Origin: T3SED10-260 sp035363255
GTDB taxonomy: Bacteria > Caldisericota > Caldisericia > UBA6126
Direction: 5' to 3'
Assembly: GCA_035363255.1 (NCBI GenBank)
Contig: DAOSES010000042.1
Span: 1-6,155 of the forward strand
Length of the DNA stretch: 6,155 nucleotides
Below are positions 1 to 5,914 of this stretch, piece after piece. The notes under the pieces are model-generated. The model saw only the letters and a program-made list of their open reading frames with translations. It searched no databases and was not told the origin of the DNA. The position numbers and the translations under genes are program-made. Positions within the stretch are counted from its first letter, which is position 1. Each line of letters starts with the position of its first letter.

Positions 1-61
1 ATGGTTTTAACTTAATCCTTTTTAGGCTTGACATGAACCATAGTATCTGACTCAAATTTTT

Positions 62-400
62 CTACTCCTGGTATTTTTCGAACCAAAAGATTCCGTCCCA
101 TTTTTGGACAGTGATAATTCCATAATCCATGGCGACTTTGTCGATATATTGATCCTGGATTCTCAGGTGGAGCGTTTTGAGCCTTCTGCGAAAATTGATG
201 AGTGATAAACCTCTTTTGTAGTGGTTGCATCGTCGGCAACTGGGGTTAAGATTGCTGATATCATTTACCTCAGGGCCTTTTCTCCTGCGTTTGGCTTTGA
301 TATGATCCACTTGCAGCTCTTTATATTCCAGGGGTTTCCCGCAATAGGCGCACTTTTTCCCATATTTATTCCAGACCAGCTCTCTTAGTTTTTTAGTCAT
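62..400 (-). CDS. Small HNH endonuclease family protein
   Basis: This 112-residue protein carries a complete zinc-ribbon HNH nuclease core. A CxxC pair lies at C17/C20, the catalytic D32-H33 follows in 'QVDHIKAK', then N50, then the second pair C55-x-x-C58 with N59 and K62. In this family the two Cys pairs bind a structural zinc, and the His and Asn residues position a divalent metal for hydrolysis of the DNA backbone. After the core come a basic helix (about residues 68-80) and a tail rich in aromatic residues, ending 'WFEKYQE'. That tail resembles small stand-alone HNH proteins, so I take the gene as full length. The start ATG (398-400) overlaps the TGA of the upstream secreted-protein gene as ATGA. 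I see no good Shine-Dalgarno in front of it, so translation probably depends on coupling. Whether it is a restriction, repair or homing-type nuclease cannot be told from the sequence. Confidence 0.9.
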   Translation of the reverse strand: MTKKLRELVWNKYGKKCAYCGKPLEYKELQVDHIKAKRRRKGPEVNDISNLNPSCRRCNHYKRGLSLINFRRRLKTLHLRIQDQYIDKVAMDYGIITVQKWDGIFWFEKYQE

Positions 401-3222
401 TTAGGATAGAGAATGGTGATTTCTTGTGTTTTTGCCTCCCACTTGACTTCACATCCCAGGTTTTCGGTAACAAATCTGACTGGTACTACGGTGGTGCCAG
501 CAACTATTTGAGGAGCGACGTCAAGCTCTACTTTTTGCTCGTTGACTATCGCAGTCTTGCTCCCAATGGTTAATACGATCTCCACTCCTGAAATCTCATA
601 TGTAACTGTTTTGACTCTCTTGGTTTCATTATCGCTGGTAAAGCCAACTTTTGCCCCAATTTCTTCTCCAATAAATCTAAAGGGCACCAAGGTTCGCCCG
701 TTTTGGATGAACGGAGCAAGCAGTAACTGTCTGGCTTCGCCATTTACTGTCGCAGATTTGTTGCCTACCTGCATGATGATAATAAGTCCAAACCAAAAAT
801 CATGTTCCAATGAAGTTTTGTTGCCGACACTATCGGTAGCTTCCACTGAAAACTTATTTTTTCCAACCTGGGGATGATAACTATGCTCGAAAACCCCATC
901 AAAACCATTGTCATTGGTATTTTGTTCCACATAGACAATTTGTCCATCAATGAGGACTTCAGCGTTCTTATCATCCACATAGCCTATGATGGCAATCCCT
1001 TTTGTAGAGTCGAGGTTTTTGCTGTTTGATTTCGGATATTCAATCATAAGCTTGGGGGCGATGGTGTCCAATCGAATCATGTACTCCCTCGACCAGGTAT
1101 TACCAGCCTCATCCTGGGCACCTACCATAATCATATTGTCGCCCTCTACCAAAATCATTTCTTTTGAAAAATTTCCTTTTTCATCAACTTCAAGATTTTC
1201 TCCATTGATTACAACTATTTTGTCAAGCTCCAATACGTCTACTCCAAATACTACAGTTTTCAGCTCAGTGGTGCGGCCTTTTACCGTAAATCGTTCTTGA
1301 CCGGTTTCAGTTGATTGCGAAATTGGATTTACCATCACGACTTCCGGCCTTAACGTGTCTACTAGAATGAATTCAAATTTGGGCGCTTCTTCAGCATAAG
1401 GTGTTTTAGCTTGAAACCACAACTTGGCAATATATTGACCTGGATCGGCTGGTTTAGCTCCATCATATTGGATTTTTTGGTCGATTTTGTCATCCCACCA
1501 AACCCAGATTTCAGCGCTAGGGTCGCTAGCTTCAAAAGAAATAATGGGTATTTCAGTGTGCCAATAAACCTCTTTTTCGGTGATTCTTGAAGCAACATTT
1601 CCTTTTTTACCCTCTACTTTAATAGATGATTTTGGGGCAGGGGGGAACAAGGTATATTCGTATTCAGCATTAACTTCCTTATCGGTGGAAACGTTCATTA
1701 TATAAGTTCCAGGGGTGGTTCTGTTGTCAATATTTGGCGCAATAATCTCATATTCTTGTTTTTTAGGTGGATCTTCATAAACATGAACTTCGAAAAATGC
1801 TCCGTGAGAAAAGTGTACTATTATTCTATTTTCTGGTAGTTTGCCGTCTCCAAAAATGACCTTAATATGATACTCTGCTATTTCTCCCACATTGGGAGGG
1901 GTGATGGTAACATCAACGATCTCCAAAGTTTGGATCACTATTTCTACCGCGGAGCTTAGACTAAACTCTTTATCGCTTTCAAAGCGGTACTTAATTCTTA
2001 TAATTCCAGGATTTTTCGGATTTTTTAAACCTATAATTTTTACATCAAGAATGTCCGTTATCTCTTCTTCCAATATTAGCTCAAAAAGATGATCATTACC
2101 AGTAAATATTCTATCGTCGTTGACAAAACACTCAAAATCATTCTCGATCTGAATTTCTGTTGGCAACTCAAAAATAATTTTCCCGCTGATACTTTTCTCA
2201 AGAGGAATGAGGATTCGATATTCTGCTTCTCGATTTGTTTTATTGTTGGATGTTAGCAAGACTGAACTGGTTTTGCTGATTTGATAACTGTTAGATTTTA
2301 CCCAATCATCGATGGATGTTCCAACTTCAAGTTGATACATTCCTGGTTTGGATGGGTTTTCAATACCACATCGTTGGTCAAACTCAATCACAACTTTTGC
2401 TGAATCTTCTATTTCGATGGGAGTAGTAAAATTAAGATTCAAACCACTTCCGTTCATTGCTCTTGGCAAAGGTGACCCATTGATTTTCACCCATTCGGGG
2501 CGGATATCTTTAATCGATTTGTTGAACCTGGTCCCTTCTGGAAATCTGAGCTTTATGAGACCTTGCCCCTGCCTTAGCCATCCACCTCGACCCACATTAA
2601 AAGAAATAGTAATCTTTGCCTCTGTGGCAGGGGTGGATGGATCTACTATGACTTCAGGAGTTCCTGTTGGTTCTCCAATTCTACTTTCAACTATTTCAAA
2701 CTGGGCTTTGATTTCACCTGGCTCTCTTTGGTTGGATATTCCATACGCGTAGGTACCTGGATTAGCAGGTGTTTTAAACCCACAAGTGTCTGGAACGGTC
2801 ACGACAATATCTCGGTAACCCTCTTTTGAGGGATCGAGTTCGATGTGGGAGTTGAAAGTTAAAGATTGCATGGAGCCATCTGGATAAAAAGCGATAATTG
2901 GTAAACCCTGGCAGGCAGAACATGGGGAAAGACCAATGCTCATGGATTCGATTATTTGTTTGAGTCGAGCATCTCTTGCAACCTTTTCCTCTGGTAATGG
3001 GGGTTCGATGATAGTACCTTTGGGAAAGCCCAGTTTAATCCAATCATGAACCTCCAGGAGTTTCTCGATGGTAAAATGGAAGCGGTAGGTGGCTGCTTTG
3101 TTGGCTACCCTAGGACGAACTTCCATTCTAAATGAATGTATTGCATTGGCGTGGTTTTTTGAAAATATACCCCATGAAAAGGCTAGCGATAACACCAATA
3201 GAAAAGAAATCATATTTTTCAT
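397..3222 (-). CDS. Secreted multidomain protein with repeated beta modules, Ig-like domains and C-terminal copper-amine-oxidase-like stalk domain
   Basis: The protein has 941 residues. Residues 1-27 are a signal peptide: a short basic start, a hydrophobic run FLLVLSLAFSWGIF, and A-N-A at 25-27 as a likely signal peptidase I site, so it should be exported. Residues about 30-525 hold four diverged beta-rich modules, each closing with a proline/glycine/tyrosine signature: NPGTYAY at 154-160, KPGMYQLEV at 292-300, NPGIIRI at 404-410 and TPGTYIMNV at 503-511. A fifth, more distant copy is DPGQYIAKL at 593-601. Residues about 620-810 look like two Ig-like domains (both with '...GDN/GKN...A.D..GN.' near the end). 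Residues about 815-940 match the copper-amine-oxidase N-terminal-like (stalk) family: 'NGRTLVPFRFIGEEIGA' and, in the second half, 'VPVRFVTENLGCEVKW'. That family is common in surface proteins of Clostridia and has no known catalytic role. No sortase motif or transmembrane anchor is visible. The start is supported by a GGAAGG motif about 8 bases upstream; a second Met at position 4 is an alternative. A structural or adhesive envelope role is inferred. Confidence 0.85.
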   Translation of the reverse strand: MKNMISFLLVLSLAFSWGIFSKNHANAIHSFRMEVRPRVANKAATYRFHFTIEKLLEVHDWIKLGFPKGTIIEPPLPEEKVARDARLKQIIESMSIGLSPCSACQGLPIIAFYPDGSMQSLTFNSHIELDPSKEGYRDIVVTVPDTCGFKTPANPGTYAYGISNQREPGEIKAQFEIVESRIGEPTGTPEVIVDPSTPATEAKITISFNVGRGGWLRQGQGLIKLRFPEGTRFNKSIKDIRPEWVKINGSPLPRAMNGSGLNLNFTTPIEIEDSAKVVIEFDQRCGIENPSKPGMYQLEVGTSIDDWVKSNSYQISKTSSVLLTSNNKTNREAEYRILIPLEKSISGKIIFELPTEIQIENDFECFVNDDRIFTGNDHLFELILEEEITDILDVKIIGLKNPKNPGIIRIKYRFESDKEFSLSSAVEIVIQTLEIVDVTITPPNVGEIAEYHIKVIFGDGKLPENRIIVHFSHGAFFEVHVYEDPPKKQEYEIIAPNIDNRTTPGTYIMNVSTDKEVNAEYEYTLFPPAPKSSIKVEGKKGNVASRITEKEVYWHTEIPIISFEASDPSAEIWVWWDDKIDQKIQYDGAKPADPGQYIAKLWFQAKTPYAEEAPKFEFILVDTLRPEVVMVNPISQSTETGQERFTVKGRTTELKTVVFGVDVLELDKIVVINGENLEVDEKGNFSKEMILVEGDNMIMVGAQDEAGNTWSREYMIRLDTIAPKLMIEYPKSNSKNLDSTKGIAIIGYVDDKNAEVLIDGQIVYVEQNTNDNGFDGVFEHSYHPQVGKNKFSVEATDSVGNKTSLEHDFWFGLIIIMQVGNKSATVNGEARQLLLAPFIQNGRTLVPFRFIGEEIGAKVGFTSDNETKRVKTVTYEISGVEIVLTIGSKTAIVNEQKVELDVAPQIVAGTTVVPVRFVTENLGCEVKWEAKTQEITILYPK

Positions 3223-3312
3223 TTCGATGTCCTTCCTTTCATTTTTTCTCCTGATCGATCCTGCTTCTTCGTTGAAACCTTACACTTAAACGGATAGGAA
3301 TTATTTATTTAC

Positions 3313-3339
3313 ATTGTACTGATTTATGAATAAATGCAA
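3313..3339 (-). promoter_or_regulatory. Weak candidate promoter for the secreted-protein gene
   Basis: On the minus strand TTGCAT (3334-3339) and TACAAT (3313-3318) resemble -35 and -10 elements, but the spacing is only 15 bases, shorter than the usual 16-18. It lies about 90 bases upstream of the start codon and downstream of the peroxiredoxin terminator, so a promoter is expected somewhere here. The exact hexamers are uncertain. Confidence 0.25.
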
Positions 3340-3353
3340 GCTTTTTATAGCAG

Positions 3354-3399
3354 AAAAAAACCGCCGGGCTATGGATTGGATTCCGTAATCCAGCGGTTT
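3354..3399 (-). terminator. Intrinsic terminator of the perR-peroxiredoxin operon
   Basis: Read on the minus strand, AAACCGC (3393-3399) pairs with GCGGTTT (3358-3364). An inner stem TGGATT/AATCCA lies within, and the structure is followed by an uninterrupted run of seven T (3354-3360). It begins about 32 bases after the peroxiredoxin stop codon. G+C-rich stem plus U-tract is the standard rho-independent layout. It separates this operon from the downstream secreted-protein gene. Confidence 0.85.
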
Positions 3400-3431
3400 A
3401 TGTTTGGCTACTTATATCTGCTGATTATGAT

Positions 3432-4100
3432 TTACAGTTTGCGATGACAGAGCCACCAGTCGTAGCATTCAAATTCACCAGCTTTGGCTTTTTCGAGACG
3501 TTCTTTTGCTGTTTTGACGTCTTTGGCGGGAGGAATGATCACATGGTCACCCACGATTTCATTATCTGGCCATTGGGCAGGCATGGCTACGCCATTGATA
3601 TCGGAGATCTGCATGGCTTTGACTGCGCGTAGGATTTCGTCCATATTACGACCCAGCTCCTGGGGATAGTAGAAAATGATACGGATGAGGCCTTTGTCGT
3701 CGACAATGAAGACAGCACGCACGGTGTTGGTGCCTTTGCCAGGGTGGATGAGACCCAGCTTTTGGGCTACAGCACCGGTATCGGCAATGATCGGAAATTG
3801 AATCTCGACTTTTAAATTTTCACGGATCCATTCTTCCCATTTGATGTGGGAAAAAACCTGATCGACGCTCATGCCAATGAGTTCGCAGTTGAGGGCACGA
3901 AATTTGTCGTAGCGTTTTTGGAAGGCTACAAATTCGGTGGTACAGACGGGGGTAAAATCTGCGGGATGGCTAAAGAGTACAAACCATTTTCCTGCAAAGG
4001 CCTGGGGAAGTTGCATTTCACCGTGGGTGGTCTGTACTTTCATCTCTGGGAAAGCGTCTCCCAATAAGGGCATTCCATGTTTTTCGTTAACATTGTCCAT
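3432..4100 (-). CDS. Peroxiredoxin, Prx6-type with C-terminal resolving-cysteine tail
   Basis: This thiol peroxidase is expected to reduce hydrogen peroxide and organic hydroperoxides in the cytoplasm. The peroxidatic cysteine is C53 in 'HPADFTPVCTTEF', with T50 and R128 ('NTVRAVF') completing the usual active site. The C-terminal arm (about 165-222) carries 'GVAMPAQWP' and ends 'ECYDWWLCHRK', giving cysteines C212 and C218. The same tail is known from archaeal and bacterial relatives of the Aeropyrum pernix thioredoxin peroxidase, where one of these cysteines resolves the disulfide. The length of 222 residues fits that family. The reading frame stays open for 72 more codons upstream, but that part lies inside perR in another frame. 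The ATG at 4098-4100 is chosen because the conserved protein begins there and a perfect AAGGAGGT precedes it. It is the second gene of an operon with perR (10-bp gap), so peroxide-induced expression is likely. The electron donor is not encoded here. Confidence 0.95.
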   Translation of the reverse strand: MDNVNEKHGMPLLGDAFPEMKVQTTHGEMQLPQAFAGKWFVLFSHPADFTPVCTTEFVAFQKRYDKFRALNCELIGMSVDQVFSHIKWEEWIRENLKVEIQFPIIADTGAVAQKLGLIHPGKGTNTVRAVFIVDDKGLIRIIFYYPQELGRNMDEILRAVKAMQISDINGVAMPAQWPDNEIVGDHVIIPPAKDVKTAKERLEKAKAGEFECYDWWLCHRKL

Positions 4101-4104
4101 AAAA

Positions 4105-4112
4105 ACCTCCTT
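4105..4112 (-). promoter_or_regulatory. Ribosome binding site that fixes the peroxiredoxin start
   Basis: The minus strand reads AAGGAGGT four bases upstream of the ATG at 4098-4100, a full match to the anti-Shine-Dalgarno sequence. It overlaps the TAA stop codon of perR (4111-4113). This argues for the downstream ATG rather than the longer open frame and suggests that ribosomes finishing perR can reload directly. Confidence 0.9.
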
Positions 4113-4503
4113 AAAATGTTTTTGAATGTAGGCATTTTTCACAAATGCCAAAATACTGAATCGTATGAGAGTGAATCTCATGCGCTGAATTGCATTTTGC
4201 CAACTCGGTGACTTGAGCTTGGAAGGGGAGGGGCAAATCGATGATATTGCCACATTGCTCGCAGATGAAGTGATAATGGTTTTGGGTGGTGGCGTCATAA
4301 TGCTCGGTGCCATCATGAAATTTTTTACATTCGATGCGCTTTTCTTCTGTCAGAATATTGAGGTTGCGATATACGGTACCCAGGCTGACTGAGGGACATT
4401 CGTTGCGCAGGGTGTCATAAACCCACTGAGCTGTGGGATGATCCTTGTTAGCCATTATTAGATCGAATATTCTTTCACGTACTTTACTTTTTCTTCTTTC
4501 CAT
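4111..4503 (-). CDS. perR: Fur-family peroxide-sensing repressor, PerR-like
   Basis: The 130-residue protein has normal Fur-family length. The N-terminal winged helix carries the recognition helix in 'SVSLGTVYRNLNIL' (38-51). Two CxxC pairs, C81/C84 and C121/C124, form the structural zinc site. By alignment from memory with Bacillus subtilis PerR, all five regulatory metal ligands have counterparts: H22 ('DHPTA', PerR H37), D70 ('HYDATT', D85), H76 and H78 ('NHYHFIC', H91 and H93) and D89 ('IIDL', D104). An Asp at the last position is typical of PerR, whereas Fur usually has Glu, so peroxide sensing through metal-catalysed oxidation of the His ligands is the likelier function. The gene is followed at 10 bp by a peroxiredoxin, a typical PerR target, and preceded by a box-like palindrome in its own promoter. 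A Fur or Zur specificity is less likely but not excluded. AAGGTG at 4508-4513 serves as ribosome binding site. Confidence 0.85.
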   Translation of the reverse strand: MERRKSKVRERIFDLIMANKDHPTAQWVYDTLRNECPSVSLGTVYRNLNILTEEKRIECKKFHDGTEHYDATTQNHYHFICEQCGNIIDLPLPFQAQVTELAKCNSAHEIHSHTIQYFGICEKCLHSKTF

Positions 4504-4518
4504 ATTTCACCTTAATTA

Positions 4519-4546
4519 ATAATAATAATCATTACTAATATGTCAA
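4519..4546 (-). promoter_or_regulatory. perR: Candidate sigma-A-type promoter of the perR operon
   Basis: On the minus strand a perfect TTGACA (4541-4546) is followed after 16 bases by TATTAT (4519-4524), one mismatch from TATAAT. The predicted transcript start would leave a leader of only about 9 bases before the ATG and would trim part of the Shine-Dalgarno. Either the leader is unusually short or the true -10 is slightly displaced within the A+T-rich run. Confidence 0.5.
4523..4537. promoter_or_regulatory. PerR/Fur-box-like operator (7-1-7 inverted repeat)
   Basis: The sequence TAATAAT-C-ATTACTA is an inverted repeat matching at 6 of 7 pairs around a single central base, the layout of PerR boxes (TTATAATnATTATAA). 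It lies between the candidate -35 and -10 elements of perR, where a bound repressor would block RNA polymerase. The run is A+T-rich, so part of the match could be chance. Confidence 0.5.
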
Positions 4547-4560
4547 GATATCAGCTAAAC

Positions 4561-4589
4561 TGAGCCATAGGGACGGGGGTGTTGACTCA
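4561..4589 (+). repeat. Left compound terminal repeat of the putative element
   Basis: TGAGCCA (4561-4567) and TGACTCA (4583-4589) form a 7-bp stem with one mismatch around the core GGGACGGGGGT (4570-4580). It is the inverted partner of 4886-4914. Confidence 0.75.
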
Positions 4590-4885
4590 ATTTTATACAA
4601 CCATAAGCTCCCATAAATACAGAGTAATACCTTGTTTAAAAAACTATGATATATGTTAAAAGGAAGTTAACAATCTTATCTATATATCTTTATATAGTCT
4701 CACTATTGCTGACTAATATGTTTAATTTAAAATTATCTTGTATTTCTTTTTAACTTAAAAAATGCCATATAATGTTCATAAATACTAATAATAATGATAG
4801 ACATTAAAACTTACGTATTTTGAAATTGAAGAAAATGGACTTGCCATAAAATATTATAAACAAAGGGTTAGTAGGATTTGTAAAG

Positions 4886-4914
4886 TGAGTCAGTACCCCC
4901 GTCCCCTTGACTCA
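4886..4914 (-). repeat. Right compound terminal repeat of the putative element
   Basis: TGAGTCA (4886-4892) and TGACTCA (4908-4914) are perfect inverted repeats around ACCCCCGTCCCC (4895-4906). Read on the minus strand, this gives the same GGGACGGGGGT core as the left end. Confidence 0.75.
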
Positions 4915-5033
4915 AATTCTTGATGGGCATAGGTGGGTAGTTTGGAGTATATGTCATTAATTCAGGGTTATTAGGCTATGAAGTGTAAGTGCATTTCTGC
5001 AATTCGGGCTTTATAGACATAGAATAAGTCAGT

Positions 5034-5078
5034 GTATCTGCGAAGTTTCTTAAATTTGGAAAAATGTCGCAAGTACTA
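5034..5078. repeat. Palindromic repeat pair downstream of the SDR gene
   Basis: AAATGTCGCAAGTACTA (5062-5078) is preceded by an inverted, diverged copy GTATCTGCGAAGTTT (5034-5048). The second differs at only two of 15 positions from GTATCTGCGACATTT at 5895-5909, on the other side of the SDR gene, so the two loci belong to one repeat family. Confidence 0.5.
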
Positions 5079-5095
5079 GGTGCCCGTGTGACATA
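5058..5095 (-). terminator. Possible terminator of the SDR gene built from the repeat
   Basis: On the minus strand ATGTC (5091-5095) can pair with GACAT (5064-5068), with an imperfect inner stem, and the structure runs directly into five T. It starts about 13 bases after the SDR stop codon, where a terminator is expected. The stem is short and interrupted, so efficiency is doubtful. Confidence 0.35.
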
Positions 5096-5107
5096 AGTCT
5101 CCCTGAG

Positions 5108-5824
5108 TTACATACTATCGTAAAGTGCATTGGGGATGAGCTTGAGAATTCGTGCGATAATGCCCCAGCGTTTGGTAACATAGGCAACTTTTCTTTTCCT
5201 TGTTATGGCTTGGTAAATTTGCTTGGTCACCATCTCAACTGGCATCACCCAAAACAAACCTTCTCCTTTTGCCATGGCAGTATCCACGAGACCAGGGCGA
5301 ATATCGGTAACCCATATCTGCTCCTTGCCTTTTTTAGCTTTCTGCCCTAATCCTTCCATATAGTTGATTTGAAATGCTTTTGATGCATAGTAGGAAGGGG
5401 CCGACCTATTTCCTCGCAGTCCCGCAATGGAGGTGATAGCGACTAAGTGCCCGGTCTTTTGCTTTTCAAAGAAACGGAAAGCCCAATCCGCAACGCAAGT
5501 AAAACCCAATACATTGGTATCGATGGTTCTTTTTTCAATCGTAAAATCAAGCGGATCATTTTCATCTCCCGTTCCGGAACTTATAACAAGCAAATCCAGT
5601 CCACCAAGCTCTGAACTCAGTTCTTCCAGTTTTTCAGCAATGGTGGAGGTTTCGCTCACATCAAAGGATTTAGCGAAATACTTATCAGGATGCTCTTGCA
5701 TTATGGATTCAAGCAATTCGTTGCGACGACCAGTTATTCCGACGCAATATCCTTTTTCAATAAGTAAGGCTGAAAGACTTTTTCCAATACCAGAAGTAGC
5801 GCCAATAACTATAGCTTTTTTCAT
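5108..5824 (-). CDS. Short-chain dehydrogenase/reductase (classical SDR)
   Basis: This is a complete 238-residue NAD(P)-dependent oxidoreductase of the Rossmann-fold SDR family. The cofactor glycine motif is 'GATSGIG' (8-14). R33-R34 in 'TGRRNEL' follow the second strand and suggest NADPH preference. D55 in 'SFDVS' contacts the adenine ring in relatives. The usual NAG motif is replaced by 'SSG' (82-84). The catalytic set is N104, S132 ('ITSIAG'), Y145 and K149 in 'YYASK', and P177-G178 lie in the cofactor loop. The C-terminus (about 208-235) is basic and hydrophobic ('KRWGIIARILKLIPN'), similar to SDRs that associate with membranes, though no true transmembrane segment is evident. The substrate cannot be named from the sequence. 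GGAGA about 6 bases before the ATG (5822-5824) supports the start. It stands alone between two copies of a palindromic repeat, with no obvious functional partner. Confidence 0.93.
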   Translation of the reverse strand: MKKAIVIGATSGIGKSLSALLIEKGYCVGITGRRNELLESIMQEHPDKYFAKSFDVSETSTIAEKLEELSSELGGLDLLVISSGTGDENDPLDFTIEKRTIDTNVLGFTCVADWAFRFFEKQKTGHLVAITSIAGLRGNRSAPSYYASKAFQINYMEGLGQKAKKGKEQIWVTDIRPGLVDTAMAKGEGLFWVMPVEMVTKQIYQAITRKRKVAYVTKRWGIIARILKLIPNALYDSM

Positions 5825-5867
5825 GACTTATCTCCATTTTTAGAAAGTGTTGTAGAAGTTTTCAAAG

Positions 5868-5909
5868 AAATGTTGCAAGTGCTACATCCCCATAGTATCT
5901 GCGACATTT
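5868..5909. repeat. 42-bp imperfect palindrome upstream of the SDR gene
   Basis: AAATGTTGCAAGTGCTA (5868-5884) faces TAGTATCTGCGACATTT (5893-5909). The arms share 13 of 17 positions when one is inverted and leave an 8-base loop. It fills about half of the gap between the upstream gene stop (5915) and the SDR start (5824). The same family occurs at 5034-5078. No T-run follows on the minus strand, so it is not an evident terminator. Confidence 0.6.
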
Positions 5910-5914
5910 GGGAA

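Larger units (their letters stand above)
4561..4914. mobile_element. Putative miniature non-autonomous mobile element (MITE-like), 354 bp
   Basis: The segment is bounded by two 29-bp sequences in inverted orientation, identical at 24 of 29 positions. Each end is a small palindrome on its own: TGAGTCA (or TGAGCCA) and TGACTCA surround a shared core GGGACGGGGGT. The interior (about 4590-4885) is very A+T-rich, has no sizeable open frame on either strand and encodes no transposase. From memory, repeats with a GGGACGG core next to TGACTCA occur beside REP-associated/IS200-like (Y1) transposase genes in Clostridia. That link is inference. No clear target-site duplication is visible. The element ends 14 bp from the -35 of the perR promoter. 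Confidence 0.55.
4915..5107. other. Intergenic region between the SDR gene and the MITE-like element
   Basis: No convincing gene is present on either strand. The only structure I can support is the palindromic repeat unit at 5034-5078 with the overlapping hairpin to 5095. With the element at 4561-4914 it makes up the roughly 600-bp gene-free stretch. Confidence 0.6.

Noticed and set aside
12..239. Open frame of 75 codons on the minus strand overlapping the HNH gene
   Set aside because: It is out of frame with the HNH gene, has no recognisable motif, and the HNH frame shows full family conservation to its stop at 62.
542..877. Plus-strand open frame opposite the stalk domain
   Set aside because: It is antisense to a gene with strong domain conservation and shows no motif. 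The other plus-strand frames in the window were dismissed for the same reasons.
4101..4316. Seventy-two-codon N-terminal extension of the peroxiredoxin frame
   Set aside because: It overlaps perR in another frame, reads as low-complexity Ser/Pro/Ile-rich sequence, and the conserved protein with a perfect Shine-Dalgarno begins at 4100.
4781..4800. Second PerR-like A+T motif (TACTAATAATAATGATAG) inside the element
   Set aside because: It resembles the perR operator only through low-complexity AAT repeats and lacks good dyad symmetry.
4971..5078. Stop-to-stop frame of 34 codons on the minus strand, rich in Lys, Arg and aromatic residues
   Set aside because: It has no start near its beginning, begins inside the palindromic repeat and is short enough to be chance. 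A decayed transposase tail is possible but unsupported.
5825..5867. Promoter-like TTGAAA/TAAAAA pair before the SDR gene
   Set aside because: The -10-like hexamer lies so close to the Shine-Dalgarno that the transcript would begin within or after it.
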